Positions 17,966 to 26,862 of a stretch of DNA of 64,000 nucleotides are shown here, piece by piece; within the stretch, counting starts at the first letter, position 1; every line of letters starts with the position of its first letter. Made by a program: the position numbers and the translations under genes. A model generated the notes under the pieces. That model saw only the letters and a list, made by a program, of their open reading frames with translations, had not been told where the DNA came from and made no database searches. Origin of the DNA: Candidatus Poribacteria bacterium (GTDB lineage: Bacteria > Poribacteria > WGA-4E > WGA-3G); NCBI GenBank assembly GCA_003635315.1, contig PYJD01000008.1, positions 1 through 64,000 on the forward strand. Direction: 5' to 3'.

Positions 17966-18796
17966 ATGAACATTATTGTCCATATATTAAACAAGATTGC
18001 CTTGATTGGTTTGAAGCAGAATCTACCGTTGATTCTATCCATATTTTTACATGGTGTAGGTATATCAATTCTTGGTATCACATCTGTCGGTACACCTGAT
18101 TATCAGACGAATGCATTGGAAGTTAATTTTGTTACAGTTAAAACACAAAAAAGGAAAATAACCAATCCAAAAAATAAGTTGGTAACACCAAGAATAGATA
18201 TTCAGAAGACTGCTGAATTATATCGTCCAAATAAGCATATTCAACCTACAACTGTAACAAATGGTTTATATGAAAGAGATCATGTTATGTTGGGTTCCAC
18301 ATCATTGAATGAACTTGAATCCTGTGTTGATACAGATAGTCGATTCTCTTCTAAAAACATACCTATAGAACAAAAAGAGATTATAATTCCAAGGGTGTTA
18401 TCTTCATCAAAACCTTCGTATTTTCGACCAGATAAACAAACAAGAGTTAGTCTGTCAGAAACTGATGATTATCAAGTAACTTCTTTACCACTTAACCTTC
18501 CAGACATTTCAGTACCAACACAAAATGCCAGTTTTGTGAAGAAGGTTGATCCTCAATATCCTGAATCAGCACGACTATCCTCTCAAGAGGGATTGGTAGT
18601 ATTGGAAGCAACAGTTGGAATAGATGGAAAAGCAAGAGATATACGTGTTGTAAAAGTAATAAATGTGAATGGACTTGGATGTGAGGAAGCTGCAATCCAA
18701 GCCTTGAAAGCCTCCGTGTTTACCCCTGCAATGAGCGGGAACACAGTTGTAACCCAACGGTTACGTATACCATATCGGTTTAGTTTAAAAAGTTAA
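17966..18796 (+). CDS. TonB-family energy transducer
   Basis: A 276-residue protein with one N-terminal membrane anchor (about residues 20-40, LPLILSIFLHGVGISIL), a long periplasmic linker and a C-terminal TonB domain (about 190-276). The domain shows the typical VDPQYPESARLSSQEGLVVLEATVG, ALKASVFTPAMS and RIPYRFSL elements. TonB passes proton-motive energy to outer-membrane receptors, which implies a Gram-negative envelope. The linker is not the usual proline-rich type. No ExbB, ExbD or receptor gene lies nearby. It could instead be a TonB-like protein with another envelope role. Confidence 0.8.
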   Translation: MNIIVHILNKIALIGLKQNLPLILSIFLHGVGISILGITSVGTPDYQTNALEVNFVTVKTQKRKITNPKNKLVTPRIDIQKTAELYRPNKHIQPTTVTNGLYERDHVMLGSTSLNELESCVDTDSRFSSKNIPIEQKEIIIPRVLSSSKPSYFRPDKQTRVSLSETDDYQVTSLPLNLPDISVPTQNASFVKKVDPQYPESARLSSQEGLVVLEATVGIDGKARDIRVVKVINVNGLGCEEAAIQALKASVFTPAMSGNTVVTQRLRIPYRFSLKS

Positions 18797-18885
18797 TCAT
18801 TCAATTTTCTAATACTTTCCTTCCACAACCTCATACTCCCTTATATTATTTTTATAGAATCACTTTCAGTTAATACAAAAATCAC

Positions 18886-18914
18886 TTGCCAAGTCTAAGG
18901 AATATACCTATACT
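18886..18914 (+). promoter_or_regulatory. Promoter of the SDR gene
   Basis: TTGCCA (18886-18891), exactly 17 bases, TATACT (18909-18914). The predicted transcript start near 18921 lies just ahead of the GAGG-led ATG at 18947, which supports that start over the ATG at 18926. Confidence 0.55.
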
Positions 18915-18946
18915 TTTTTAAATCTTTGAGATGTGAGGATGGATTT

Positions 18947-19696
18947 ATGAAAGTTGAGCTGACCGATAAGGTAGGTGTCATTACAGGTGGTTCTACAGGA
19001 ATTGGAGCTGCAACAGCAATTGCGTATGCTGATGCTGGGGCTAAAGTGGTAATTGGTGATATCAATGAGGTTGATGGACTTAAAACCATTAATGAAATCG
19101 AGAAGAGTGGTGGGGAAGCAAAATTTGTATCTACAGATGTGACTGATGAAGAGCAGGTCACCAATCTCATGCAGATAGCAGAGGAATCCTATGGAGGAAT
19201 ACATACATTAGTAACAAGTGCAGGTGTGTTACAAGGTGCAAGTGTTCGTATAGATAATTTTGAGGGTGCTACATTTGACACAGTGATAGATGTAAACCTA
19301 AAAGGTACATTCTATGCTATAAAACATGCTGTTCCTGTGATGGAGAGAAGTGGAGGTGGTGTGATTCTCTGTATTGCCTCCGGTGCAGGTGTTCGTGGTG
19401 GAAGCTCTTCGGTTGCATATGCATCAAGTAAAGGGGGTGTAAACGGACTTGTGATGACAGTAGAGAATCAAGTTGGTGGTAATATACGGATGCATACAAT
19501 TTGTCCAGGTGGATTGGCAACCCCACTAAAACTGGGACAGATTGCTCAATCTGCGAAACTCGCTGGGAATGATCCAGATGCAGCAGTAGAGCAAGCAAAG
19601 AATTCCCTTGCTGATCCTGCTGGCGTAGGGAAGGTATTGACATTTTTAGCATCTGATGAGGGTTCTTATGTTAGGGGACAGATATTTACCAGATAA
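18947..19696 (+). CDS. SDR-family oxidoreductase
   Basis: A 249-residue short-chain dehydrogenase/reductase. The Rossmann cofactor motif TGGSTGIG lies near residue 14, the acidic GDIN after beta-2 favours NAD(H), and the catalytic residues appear as the serine in CIASGAG and the tetrad Y-A-S-S-K. The C-terminus is typical (DEGSYVRGQIFTR) though slightly short. It should oxidise or reduce an alcohol/ketone pair; the substrate is not predictable. The start is ATG 18947 (GAGG eight bases before) rather than the in-frame ATG seven codons upstream. Confidence 0.85.
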   Translation: MKVELTDKVGVITGGSTGIGAATAIAYADAGAKVVIGDINEVDGLKTINEIEKSGGEAKFVSTDVTDEEQVTNLMQIAEESYGGIHTLVTSAGVLQGASVRIDNFEGATFDTVIDVNLKGTFYAIKHAVPVMERSGGGVILCIASGAGVRGGSSSVAYASSKGGVNGLVMTVENQVGGNIRMHTICPGGLATPLKLGQIAQSAKLAGNDPDAAVEQAKNSLADPAGVGKVLTFLASDEGSYVRGQIFTR

Positions 19697-19728
19697 TAGT
19701 TAGTTACCGTAACGAATAAATGGTGTAT

Positions 19729-20085
19729 CTAATGGTCTATTGAATAATCAATATTAAGCCATAGACTCTTTGAATATCGATAGAAAAAGGTTGGAAATAA
19801 TCCAGAAATTAGACACCAGAACCCGATATTTAGTATATTAGGAATTATCGGAAATAAACTTACAAAAAAGTAACCTGGGAATATAAGTAATACTGTTGCA
19901 CCATAATTAATGTACATTGCACCAATGAAATAACCCTGTTCGCGTTCATACTTCAATCCACATTTTGGACAATGTGAATACATCTTAAATCCTTTCTCAA
20001 ATAGTTTTCCTATACCACATTCTGGGCAAACCAGTTTGAAACTATTTCTGAGGATTTTTCTTACATTTTCAAATTTCATTGTCAT
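19729..20085 (-). CDS. DUF983 membrane protein
   Basis: A 118-residue small membrane protein with the DUF983 signature: a zinc-ribbon-like N-terminus (CPECGIGKLF and CPKCGLKYE) followed by EQGYFIGAMYINYGA and two hydrophobic helices. DUF983 proteins are inner-membrane proteins of unknown function, often near respiratory or cell-envelope genes. A second ATG two codons in is equally possible as the start; no strong ribosome site is seen. It is convergent with the SDR gene. Confidence 0.85.
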   Translation of the reverse strand: MTMKFENVRKILRNSFKLVCPECGIGKLFEKGFKMYSHCPKCGLKYEREQGYFIGAMYINYGATVLLIFPGYFFVSLFPIIPNILNIGFWCLISGLFPTFFYRYSKSLWLNIDYSIDH

Positions 20086-20234
20086 TCATACAACTTATAG
20101 TCGATTCAAATAATATTTATATTTTACCATAAATAGTCTTAAGTGTGAATATCAAAAGACAGGTGTGTATGAAACATTCTTGATTTTTTAGATATAGTTA
20201 TGATAGTATACAACAAGACATTGAGGAGTGAAAT

Positions 20235-20645
20235 ATGAGTGAAGGAAAAGTAGTCAAGTCTGAAGCAGAATGGAAAGAACAACTCTCTCCAGAAGAATAT
20301 AAAATTACTCGTAAGAAAGGTACAGAACGCGCATTTACTGGAGAATATCACGATTGTAAAGAGTCTGGAATTTACCACTGTATCTGCTGTAACAATCCTC
20401 TCTTTACCTCCGATACAAAATACGATTCTGGTACAGGATGGCCAAGTTTTTGGGAACCCGTTGCACACGATTCTATTGCTACAAAAAAAGATTTTAGTAT
20501 TTTCTTTATGCCTCGAACAGAAGTATTATGTAGTAAATGCGATGCACACCTTGGTCATGTTTTTGATGATGGTCCTAAACCTACAGGCAAACGATACTGT
20601 CTAAATTCCGCAGCACTATCACTTGTAAAATCAGATCAAGAATAG
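20235..20645 (+). CDS. msrB: Peptide-methionine (R)-S-oxide reductase
   Basis: A complete 136-residue MsrB, which repairs oxidised methionine (R-sulfoxide) in proteins. Zinc ligands are present as two C-x2-C pairs (CICC, CSKC). The conserved [35 protein letters not shown] block contains the catalytic cysteine. The start follows TTGAGGAG. It appears as a single gene ahead of the radical SAM gene. Function is secure; cytosolic, as no signal peptide is seen. Confidence 0.95.
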   Translation: MSEGKVVKSEAEWKEQLSPEEYKITRKKGTERAFTGEYHDCKESGIYHCICCNNPLFTSDTKYDSGTGWPSFWEPVAHDSIATKKDFSIFFMPRTEVLCSKCDAHLGHVFDDGPKPTGKRYCLNSAALSLVKSDQE

Positions 20646-20715
20646 TATATCAAATATTGAATTCTAATAAGTTCATGATGAATGCATAATTTGGAAACGA
20701 TAAGAAGGAGAATGA

Positions 20716-21936
20716 ATGGCGTTAAGAAGTAGAATCTCTTCAAGATTCCTTGTGAACCAAATTGCGACTGCCTTCTCTGAGGATTGGAGTACTGCGAAAA
20801 AATTCACCCGATATCAGTTAGCAAAAGAAACATTTAATTGGAGACATCCATTTGGTGCTAAACATGGTAAAGGTGATGCGGTTCAATTAGTAAGTCTCAG
20901 GATCACAGATATGTGCAATTTACGCTGCCATTCCTGTGGTCAATGGGGAGATAACGGTTATCTATTAGGTAAATCACTTAAGGAATTAAAACAACGTGAA
21001 GTTCCAGTTGAAGTATACAAGCAGCTTGTTGATCAAGTTGTAGATGCTGGTTGGTCTCCTGTATGGTATATATGGGGTGGTGAACCGATGCTCTATCCAG
21101 GTATCATTGAATTACTCCATTATATTAAAGAAAAAGGTATGCCTATTTCTCTGGTAAGCAACGCTACGAATATAGCAAGAAGAGCAGAGGATATCTTAGA
21201 AACTTGTAAGATTATTTATCTAAGTGTTGATGGTCCAAATGAAGAAATCCACAATACACAACGTCCTGGGTTAACACAGAACTATGATAATTTCAAAGAT
21301 GTAAAAGCAGCATTAGAAACTCTGAGTGCAGAAAAAGAGAAAAGAAACCAAGCATTTCCATATATCATACCACTCAGTTGTGTTACGATGTATAACATTG
21401 ATGTTGTAGTTGACTTGTATCAATTCACAAGTCAATTTGCTGATGCCCAGATTTTCTATTTAACATGGTGGATTGATGCTGAATCTGCCCAAGAACATAC
21501 TGAAGATTTTGAAAAACGTTTTGGGTTTAAACCTCAGACACATTATGGTTGGATCGGTACATGGAAAGATTTTGATCATGGTGTAATCTTAGATAAGTTT
21601 GAAGAAATGGAAAACCTATCTGAAGAACAAAAACGGTGTCCACCCATAATGATGCCAAGGTTAAATTCACGAGGTGAAATTCAAAGATACTACACAGATC
21701 ATCAACAAACATTCGGATATAACCAATGTGTCAGTATTTTTATGACGATGGAAATAGATAGTAACGGGGATGTAAGTCTGTGTCGAGATTATCACGACTA
21801 TATTATTGGTAATATTAAAGAGGATAAAGTAGTAGATATGTGGAATAATCAAAAAGCCACTGCTTTCCGCCAATCTCTAAGTACTGATGGTCCAATGCCA
21901 GTATGTCGGCGTTGTTGTGGTTTAATGGGTTATTAA
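20716..21936 (+). CDS. Radical SAM/SPASM protein
   Basis: A 406-residue radical S-adenosylmethionine enzyme. The iron-sulphur motif CNLRCHSC (Cys67, 71, 74) follows VSLRITDM, and GGEPM marks the SAM-binding strand. The C-terminus has SPASM-type cysteines for auxiliary clusters (CVSIFMTMEIDSNGDVSLC, then CRRCC). SPASM enzymes modify peptides or sugars. No candidate precursor peptide is obvious in the neighbouring 500 bases. GAAGGAG precedes the ATG. It is followed 42 bases later by an isomerase gene and may be co-transcribed with it. Substrate unknown. Confidence 0.85.
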   Translation: MALRSRISSRFLVNQIATAFSEDWSTAKKFTRYQLAKETFNWRHPFGAKHGKGDAVQLVSLRITDMCNLRCHSCGQWGDNGYLLGKSLKELKQREVPVEVYKQLVDQVVDAGWSPVWYIWGGEPMLYPGIIELLHYIKEKGMPISLVSNATNIARRAEDILETCKIIYLSVDGPNEEIHNTQRPGLTQNYDNFKDVKAALETLSAEKEKRNQAFPYIIPLSCVTMYNIDVVVDLYQFTSQFADAQIFYLTWWIDAESAQEHTEDFEKRFGFKPQTHYGWIGTWKDFDHGVILDKFEEMENLSEEQKRCPPIMMPRLNSRGEIQRYYTDHQQTFGYNQCVSIFMTMEIDSNGDVSLCRDYHDYIIGNIKEDKVVDMWNNQKATAFRQSLSTDGPMPVCRRCCGLMGY

Positions 21937-21978
21937 TGGAATAAATTTGAAAGCTTATACTATTCAGTAAGGAAAAAC

Positions 21979-22842
21979 ATGAAAATAGGTCTACGAATAC
22001 CTGGAACAGCAAGACAATTACCCTTTGAAGATTTTTGTAAATGGTGTGCAGATAACGGTTTTGAGGCAGTTGATATAGGAGAAGCTACACCTGAAGTAGT
22101 CAAGACTGCAAGAGATGCTGGATTAGAGATCGGTACTGCAGATTTACCCGGAACACGGGAACTTCTCAGTGCAAAAAAGTCTACACAGAAATCCGGTGCC
22201 CAAAAAGCAAAAGCTGCTATAGATGCTGCAGCTGAGAATGATGTCCATCTCATGTTTTGTGTTTTTGTCCCTGAAGATGCAAGTTTAGGACGTGGTGCAA
22301 ACTATGATATTTGGAAGCAAACTGTTCCACCCATCGCAGAATATGCTGAATCTAAAGATGTTACCATTGTTATTGAAGGTTGGCCTGGGGGTGCACCCTC
22401 TTATCCTGCGCTTGGATGTACACCAGAAATGTGGCGTGCCATGTTTTCAGATTGTCCCTCTTCAGGATTAGGACTTAATTACGACCCATCTCATCTCGTA
22501 AGAATTGGAATTGATCATATACGTGCATTATACGAATTCGCATCGAAAGTTAAGCATGTTCACGGCAAAGACACTGCTTTTGATGAAGAAGCAATGTATT
22601 TACACGGAAATCTGGGGCCGAGTTTTAAAGGTGCACGAGGATTTGGTGAGGACTGGTGGCGATACACTATTCCTGGCGATGGTGTTGTGGATTGGCTAAG
22701 GGTTGTTCAAATCCTTGAAGATGAAGGTTTCGACGGTATATTCAGTGTAGAATTAGAAGACTACCGATATTGGCAAACATGGGAATCAGAATCTGAAGGG
22801 TTAATACGCTCACAGGAATTTCTTTCCTGTTTTGTACGGTAA
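21979..22842 (+). CDS. Sugar phosphate isomerase/epimerase-like TIM barrel
   Basis: A 287-residue protein of the xylose-isomerase-like TIM-barrel (AP endonuclease 2) family. Metal-binding barrel elements are TIVIEGWPGG, GLNYDPSHLVRIGIDHI, KHVHGKDT and the terminal FSVELED, matching the usual E-D-H-E ligand set. Such enzymes epimerise or isomerise sugars and inositols, often in polyol catabolism. Cytosolic, no signal peptide. A second, clearly different family member lies at 33091. Substrate not predictable. Confidence 0.8.
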   Translation: MKIGLRIPGTARQLPFEDFCKWCADNGFEAVDIGEATPEVVKTARDAGLEIGTADLPGTRELLSAKKSTQKSGAQKAKAAIDAAAENDVHLMFCVFVPEDASLGRGANYDIWKQTVPPIAEYAESKDVTIVIEGWPGGAPSYPALGCTPEMWRAMFSDCPSSGLGLNYDPSHLVRIGIDHIRALYEFASKVKHVHGKDTAFDEEAMYLHGNLGPSFKGARGFGEDWWRYTIPGDGVVDWLRVVQILEDEGFDGIFSVELEDYRYWQTWESESEGLIRSQEFLSCFVR

Positions 22843-22901
22843 ATACACACTATTTTCAATCCTGACTATGAAGAAATTCCACAGTTTAATCATAAAATAT
22901 A

Positions 22902-23126
22902 ATGAATAAACTAAAGATGACCTATTTTGATAAAGAAGATATCTTACATTTAGTTATTTCTGAAGATCCTCAAGGTGGTAGTCTGGAATTAACACCGAAT
23001 ATCACTGCTGAATTAAATGATAACGGCAATCTTATTGGGGTTGAAATACTTAATGCAAGTAGTTTTATTAAGGATATTGTTTTAGAAGGTAAATTAGCAA
23101 AAGAGTTAACACTTGCTGATTCCTAA
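22902..23126 (+). CDS. DUF2283 small protein
   Basis: A 74-residue protein matching DUF2283: MTYFDKEDILHLVIS, then ITAELNDNGNLIGVEILNASSF. These small beta-rich proteins are common, often chromosomal partners in toxin-antitoxin-like or unknown contexts. The internal ATG at 22917 (MTYFDKED) fits the usual family start better than the first ATG; neither has a strong ribosome site. A palindromic terminator follows at 23211. Confidence 0.75.
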   Translation: MNKLKMTYFDKEDILHLVISEDPQGGSLELTPNITAELNDNGNLIGVEILNASSFIKDIVLEGKLAKELTLADS

Positions 23127-23210
23127 TGGATAAAAATAGTATACATCATAATTTCAAAGGGTTCTCAATCAACAAGTTTTAATTATAAAATTCACGTTAC
23201 TACTAATATA

Positions 23211-23230
23211 AGCGAGGTATATACCTCGCT
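23211..23230 (+). terminator. Palindromic terminator after DUF2283 gene
   Basis: A perfect 20-base palindrome: AGCGAGGT and ACCTCGCT around ATAT, followed by TTCTCATTTT. It lies 85 bases after the DUF2283 stop and just ahead of the GGAGG of the nuclease gene, so it separates the two transcripts or acts in the nuclease leader. Confidence 0.65.
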
Positions 23231-23251
23231 TTCTCATTTTGGAGGTTATAA

Positions 23252-24199
23252 TTGGCAATATATAGATTAGATGGTGAAGTAAATTCAGATTGTAAACTTA
23301 TTCATGCGAAGGAAACAAGCTTAGAATATGAAGGTCATATTGAAGATTGGTTAGAAAATAGTCCTTGGGCTCTCATACAGGATGAAAATATTATATGGAT
23401 TGATAGACAACCGAGTGCTAAAGATGAAGAAGGAACGATATATCCAGACCTTTTTGGGGTTGATATTGATGGTAATCTTGTTATTGTAGAATTCAAACGG
23501 GGTAAAACACCGAAGGATGTCGTTGCTCAACTTCTTGAATATGCAGCTTGGGCGGATAACCTTTCCAGTGAAGAAATTCATAAAATTGCTGAAGCTTATT
23601 TTGAAAAAACAAACATATATCATGGAAGAGACTTTAATGATATATTTTCAGAGTTCTATGATTTACCTGAGAATGAAGAACTTCCACTTTTAAATAGAAA
23701 ATTACGATTATTTATAGTTGCAGGAGAAATTCCAAAAAGAATTTCTGGTGTCTGTCAATACCTTCGAAATTCACACAGTGTTGACATAAGTTGTGTGTTG
23801 GTTTCTGTATTTGAAACAGAAACAGGTGAAAGACTTGTTAGTATGGAAGCTATCATTGGTGATGATAATCAACCAGATTTAAGACCTTTACCACCTGATG
23901 GTGTACCTACACCACAATGGACAGGGGATAAAGGAGTTAGGGAAGTAGTAAAGGATGCAGTTGATGAATTAACAAATGGAGACAAGACAATTGAATTTTC
24001 AATTAAAGATGTTAGAACTCTAATACAGAATAAAATACCAGAATTTAAGAATACCACTATCGGAGCACAAATAGCAGCTGGATGTGTTAATCATAATTCA
24101 AGGGAATGGCACCCATCAGCTAAGCATAATTATTACTGGCGTATTAAAAGGGGTAAATATCAATTATACGATTCTCAGAATGATAAACTTGAGGAATAG
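23252..24199 (+). CDS. PD-(D/E)XK nuclease-like protein (NucS/DUF91-like)
   Basis: A 315-residue protein beginning at a TTG codon behind a perfect GGAGG (six-base spacing). Residues about 30-105 hold the nuclease core: EDWLENSPWAL, YPDLFGVDIDGNLVIVEFKRGKT, VVAQLLEYAAW, which gives the D ... E-x-K metal site of restriction-like nucleases and resembles the C-terminal domain of NucS/DUF91. The C-terminal region (about 230-315, DVRTLIQNKIPEF ... WHPSAKHNYYWRI) looks like a small DNA-binding winged-helix domain. A role in DNA repair or defence is inferred. No methyltransferase adjoins. Confidence 0.75.
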   Translation: MAIYRLDGEVNSDCKLIHAKETSLEYEGHIEDWLENSPWALIQDENIIWIDRQPSAKDEEGTIYPDLFGVDIDGNLVIVEFKRGKTPKDVVAQLLEYAAWADNLSSEEIHKIAEAYFEKTNIYHGRDFNDIFSEFYDLPENEELPLLNRKLRLFIVAGEIPKRISGVCQYLRNSHSVDISCVLVSVFETETGERLVSMEAIIGDDNQPDLRPLPPDGVPTPQWTGDKGVREVVKDAVDELTNGDKTIEFSIKDVRTLIQNKIPEFKNTTIGAQIAAGCVNHNSREWHPSAKHNYYWRIKRGKYQLYDSQNDKLEE

Positions 24200-24293
24200 G
24201 TCTTTATCAGTTTCAATCATGTGAATATTTTACTATTCAACGAATTTAGTCTGTGTTAAAATGCCTGAATCTATACTAAGAGGTGAAAAATAA

Positions 24294-25259
24294 ATGAATG
24301 TAGTACCAAAAGAATTTATCCGAGTAATGCCTGATGCAATGCGGGAATTCATCAGTTCAGCATTTAAGAAAGCAGGTACAACTGACGAAGATGCAAACCA
24401 CATGGCTCATCTGTTGGTTCTCACAGATCTTCGCGGTGTTTTTAGTCATGGAACACAGCAAACCCCCGGTTACGTCGGGATGATGCTTGATGGAAATGTA
24501 AATCCACGTCCCGAAATAAAATGCATTGATGATTCTCCCACAACTGCAATCTATGACGGAGATGGTGGTATGGGACATTTTGCTTCATATCATGCAGCAA
24601 AAGCTGCAGTTAAAAAAGCAAAAGAAATGGGTATGGGGGCTGCAACCAGTCGCAACCATTTTCATTTTGGAAGCGCCGGTAAATATACTCGGCTTGCACT
24701 CGAAGAAGATTGTGTCGGTTTTGCAGTTTCTTGCCACCGTTTTCGACACAGTCCTGGTAGTATGATTGCCACCGCTACAGGGGCATCACCTATGAGTTTC
24801 GCGATACCATCAGGAGATCAACCACCCATAGTAGTAGATATGGCTTTAAGTATGGATGGTGGAGTTGCTTTCGATCAGTGTCCAGCCGCATTCTTTAAGA
24901 TTTTAGGGTTAAGCCATGTTAGTCATACACTTGGTGGATTCATGGCAGGAATTTGGTTATTCGATCAACCTCCAGATCCTCCTAAAATATGGGAAGGGGC
25001 TAATCAAGGGGCATTTATTGCAGCATTTGACGTTTCGCGGTTCAGACCAATTGATGAGTTTAAAGAGGAAGTGGATCAGCATATTCACGATGCAAGACAG
25101 ATGCAACCAGCTCCTGGTTATGACCGAGCAGACCTGCCGGGAGGATTAGAATGGGAACGAGAACAAGAGTGGTCGGATATTGGGATTCCAATTGGTGAAG
25201 GTCATCAGAATCAATTAAGATCTGTTGCTGAACGAGTGAGTATACCATTACCATTTTAA
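24294..25259 (+). CDS. Ldh-family (malate/L-lactate dehydrogenase-like) oxidoreductase
   Basis: A 321-residue member of the Ldh_2 family of NAD(P)-dependent 2-hydroxyacid or imine reductases. Family marks are DLRGVFSHGTQQ with the catalytic histidine, YDGDGGMGHFASYHAAKAA, SRNHFHFGSAGKYT and AIPSGDQPPIVVDMA. It is about 30 residues shorter than usual members, mainly in the region after the VVDMA strand. Cytosolic. Substrate could be a 2-keto acid or a ureidoglycolate-like compound. GAGGTG precedes the ATG. Confidence 0.8.
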   Translation: MNVVPKEFIRVMPDAMREFISSAFKKAGTTDEDANHMAHLLVLTDLRGVFSHGTQQTPGYVGMMLDGNVNPRPEIKCIDDSPTTAIYDGDGGMGHFASYHAAKAAVKKAKEMGMGAATSRNHFHFGSAGKYTRLALEEDCVGFAVSCHRFRHSPGSMIATATGASPMSFAIPSGDQPPIVVDMALSMDGGVAFDQCPAAFFKILGLSHVSHTLGGFMAGIWLFDQPPDPPKIWEGANQGAFIAAFDVSRFRPIDEFKEEVDQHIHDARQMQPAPGYDRADLPGGLEWEREQEWSDIGIPIGEGHQNQLRSVAERVSIPLPF

Positions 25260-25263
25260 TATC

Positions 25264-25318
25264 CTATTCTACTCTTGTATTCCATACTATCTACTGTATG
25301 ATGAATAGAGAAGAATAG
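25264..25318. repeat. Long imperfect hairpin after Ldh-family gene
   Basis: The arm starting CTATTCT at 25264 pairs with the arm ending AGAATAG at 25318 over more than 20 positions with a few mismatches. It begins five bases after the stop codon of the Ldh-family gene, so a termination or 3'-stabilising role is likely, though there is no clean T run. Confidence 0.45.
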
Positions 25319-25343
25319 CAGAACATTTATGCCTGCATAAAAT

Positions 25344-26507
25344 ATGTGTCAACACATTGTATCAAGATTAATTTACTCAATTTTTATCTTATGTTTTATC
25401 CTCATATTTAACACCCCAATGATTGTATCTTCAGATATAGAAGTCTCAGGAACTGATTTAAAAACTAATAGAATCAGTAAAAAGATTCTGAATGACCTTA
25501 AACCTGTTCCAAGTGATAGCAATTTTATCGGTACATTATACCCCATTTTAAATGCCGCAGGAGGAGAGTGGTCGATACCCCGTCTTAATGCAACATTTGG
25601 AAATGCCTTTAGCTTCAGTATGAAAAAGGATAAAGATGTAGTATGGCAGCATGCAAACATAGATTGGTGGTTGCTATGGGAAATGATAAACGATATTGGT
25701 TTTGAATTCCAAGAATACCAGATGATACTTAATGGGAAACTACCCCCACCAACACCAACAGAAATAAAGAAAATTAAAGAACAGACATGGAATCAAGTCA
25801 AAAGTAGTATTGATCAAGGAGTTCCAGCAATTGCTTGGCAACCCATGACTGTAACACAACTGAAAAATGGTGTTAATGCATTTGGTTGGGGATTACTTGT
25901 CGGCTATAATGAAGACAACAAGACATATACTGTTCGACATCAAACATATAAGTCTGACTATCAAGTTCCTTATGATAAATTTGGATATTCTGATCCAGTT
26001 CAATGGTATTGTGTAATGATCCTAACCAAACGGAAACCAATAAATAGAATTGATCTTGATATACAGATACTCAATAATGCAGTAAAATTTGCAGAGGGGT
26101 CAAGGTTTGACTTGGAAAAAGCAGCATATAGAGTTGATACAATTGGTTTCGCTGCCTATGCACAGTGGATAAACCTAATAGAATCTGGTGAAGTGGATAT
26201 TGGATTTACTGAACATTCAGCTTGGATGCTATGGGAAATGCGTGAAAACGCCGAAAAATATCTACGGGAAATTTCAAACTACTTCACTGATGAAACACGC
26301 CAGTATATTACCGAAGCAGCCGCATATTTTGATATAGAAATAGATGAAGTAGAAAAGCTTGTCAACCTATGTAAAAAACACAAGCAATTCACTCCCCCAC
26401 TAAGACAGGAAGCAATCACAATTATCCATGCTGCCCTGGATGCTGAGAAGATGGCTATTGGAAAAATTAAAGAGGCATTGGAATCTATAAACATAGATTC
26501 TAAATGA
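25344..26507 (+). CDS. Secreted protein with papain/C39-like N-terminal region
   Basis: A 387-residue exported protein: signal peptide at about 1-29 (LIYSIFILCFILIF), then a region about 60-235 with the strand order of a C39/BtrH-like papain fold (GVPAIAWQPM ... FGWGLLVGYNEDNKTYTVRH ... VPYDKF). The histidine-containing strand is recognisable, but I see no catalytic cysteine near the N-terminus of the fold, so it is probably not a working peptidase. The C-terminal 130 residues are helical (AWMLWEMRENAEKYLREISNYF ... AALDAEKMAIGKIKEAL). Function unknown. Confidence 0.65.
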   Translation: MCQHIVSRLIYSIFILCFILIFNTPMIVSSDIEVSGTDLKTNRISKKILNDLKPVPSDSNFIGTLYPILNAAGGEWSIPRLNATFGNAFSFSMKKDKDVVWQHANIDWWLLWEMINDIGFEFQEYQMILNGKLPPPTPTEIKKIKEQTWNQVKSSIDQGVPAIAWQPMTVTQLKNGVNAFGWGLLVGYNEDNKTYTVRHQTYKSDYQVPYDKFGYSDPVQWYCVMILTKRKPINRIDLDIQILNNAVKFAEGSRFDLEKAAYRVDTIGFAAYAQWINLIESGEVDIGFTEHSAWMLWEMRENAEKYLREISNYFTDETRQYITEAAAYFDIEIDEVEKLVNLCKKHKQFTPPLRQEAITIIHAALDAEKMAIGKIKEALESINIDSK

Positions 26508-26553
26508 TCTGTTTTCTGAAGATTGTTACAAATGTACATCGCTTAAAACTGTA

Positions 26554-26850
26554 TCATATTAGTATACACAAATTTCCAATAATATACTGTAGGAAGACTG
26601 CTGCAATCTGTGTGTGAAACGAGTGCAACTGATTCATACCATCGAAATACTCTCTACTGAAGAATTCAGCATCATGACCAACATCGCGCAGCAATATACA
26701 CTTGTGATAGCATAAGGATGCAACCGACAGCATTATCACATCCTGATGTGTTGAATATCGTCTGGATGTACATAATGTCTGCTAAACATTTGTTTAGGTT
26801 CGTCGAATAGGATAAAGAGAATATTGGATTGCAACCATTGTTACTGTTCT
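26554..26850 (-). pseudogene. Possible gene remnant split over two frames
   Basis: In the leftward direction two adjacent frames read as plausible protein: LFDEPKQMFSRHYVHPDDI, ending in stops near 26740, then MLSVASLCYHKCILLRDVGH and FFSREYFDGMNQLH in a neighbouring frame down to 26554. Joined, they look like one coding stretch broken by a frameshift, with no intact start or end. I cannot name the family. This is the only structure seen in the 26508-26862 spacer. Confidence 0.3.
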
Positions 26851-26862
26851 TTTCTTGATTCT

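Noticed and set aside
23211..23230. Possible riboswitch or operator before the nuclease gene
   Set aside because: A short perfect palindrome with T-rich end is more simply a terminator of the preceding DUF2283 gene.
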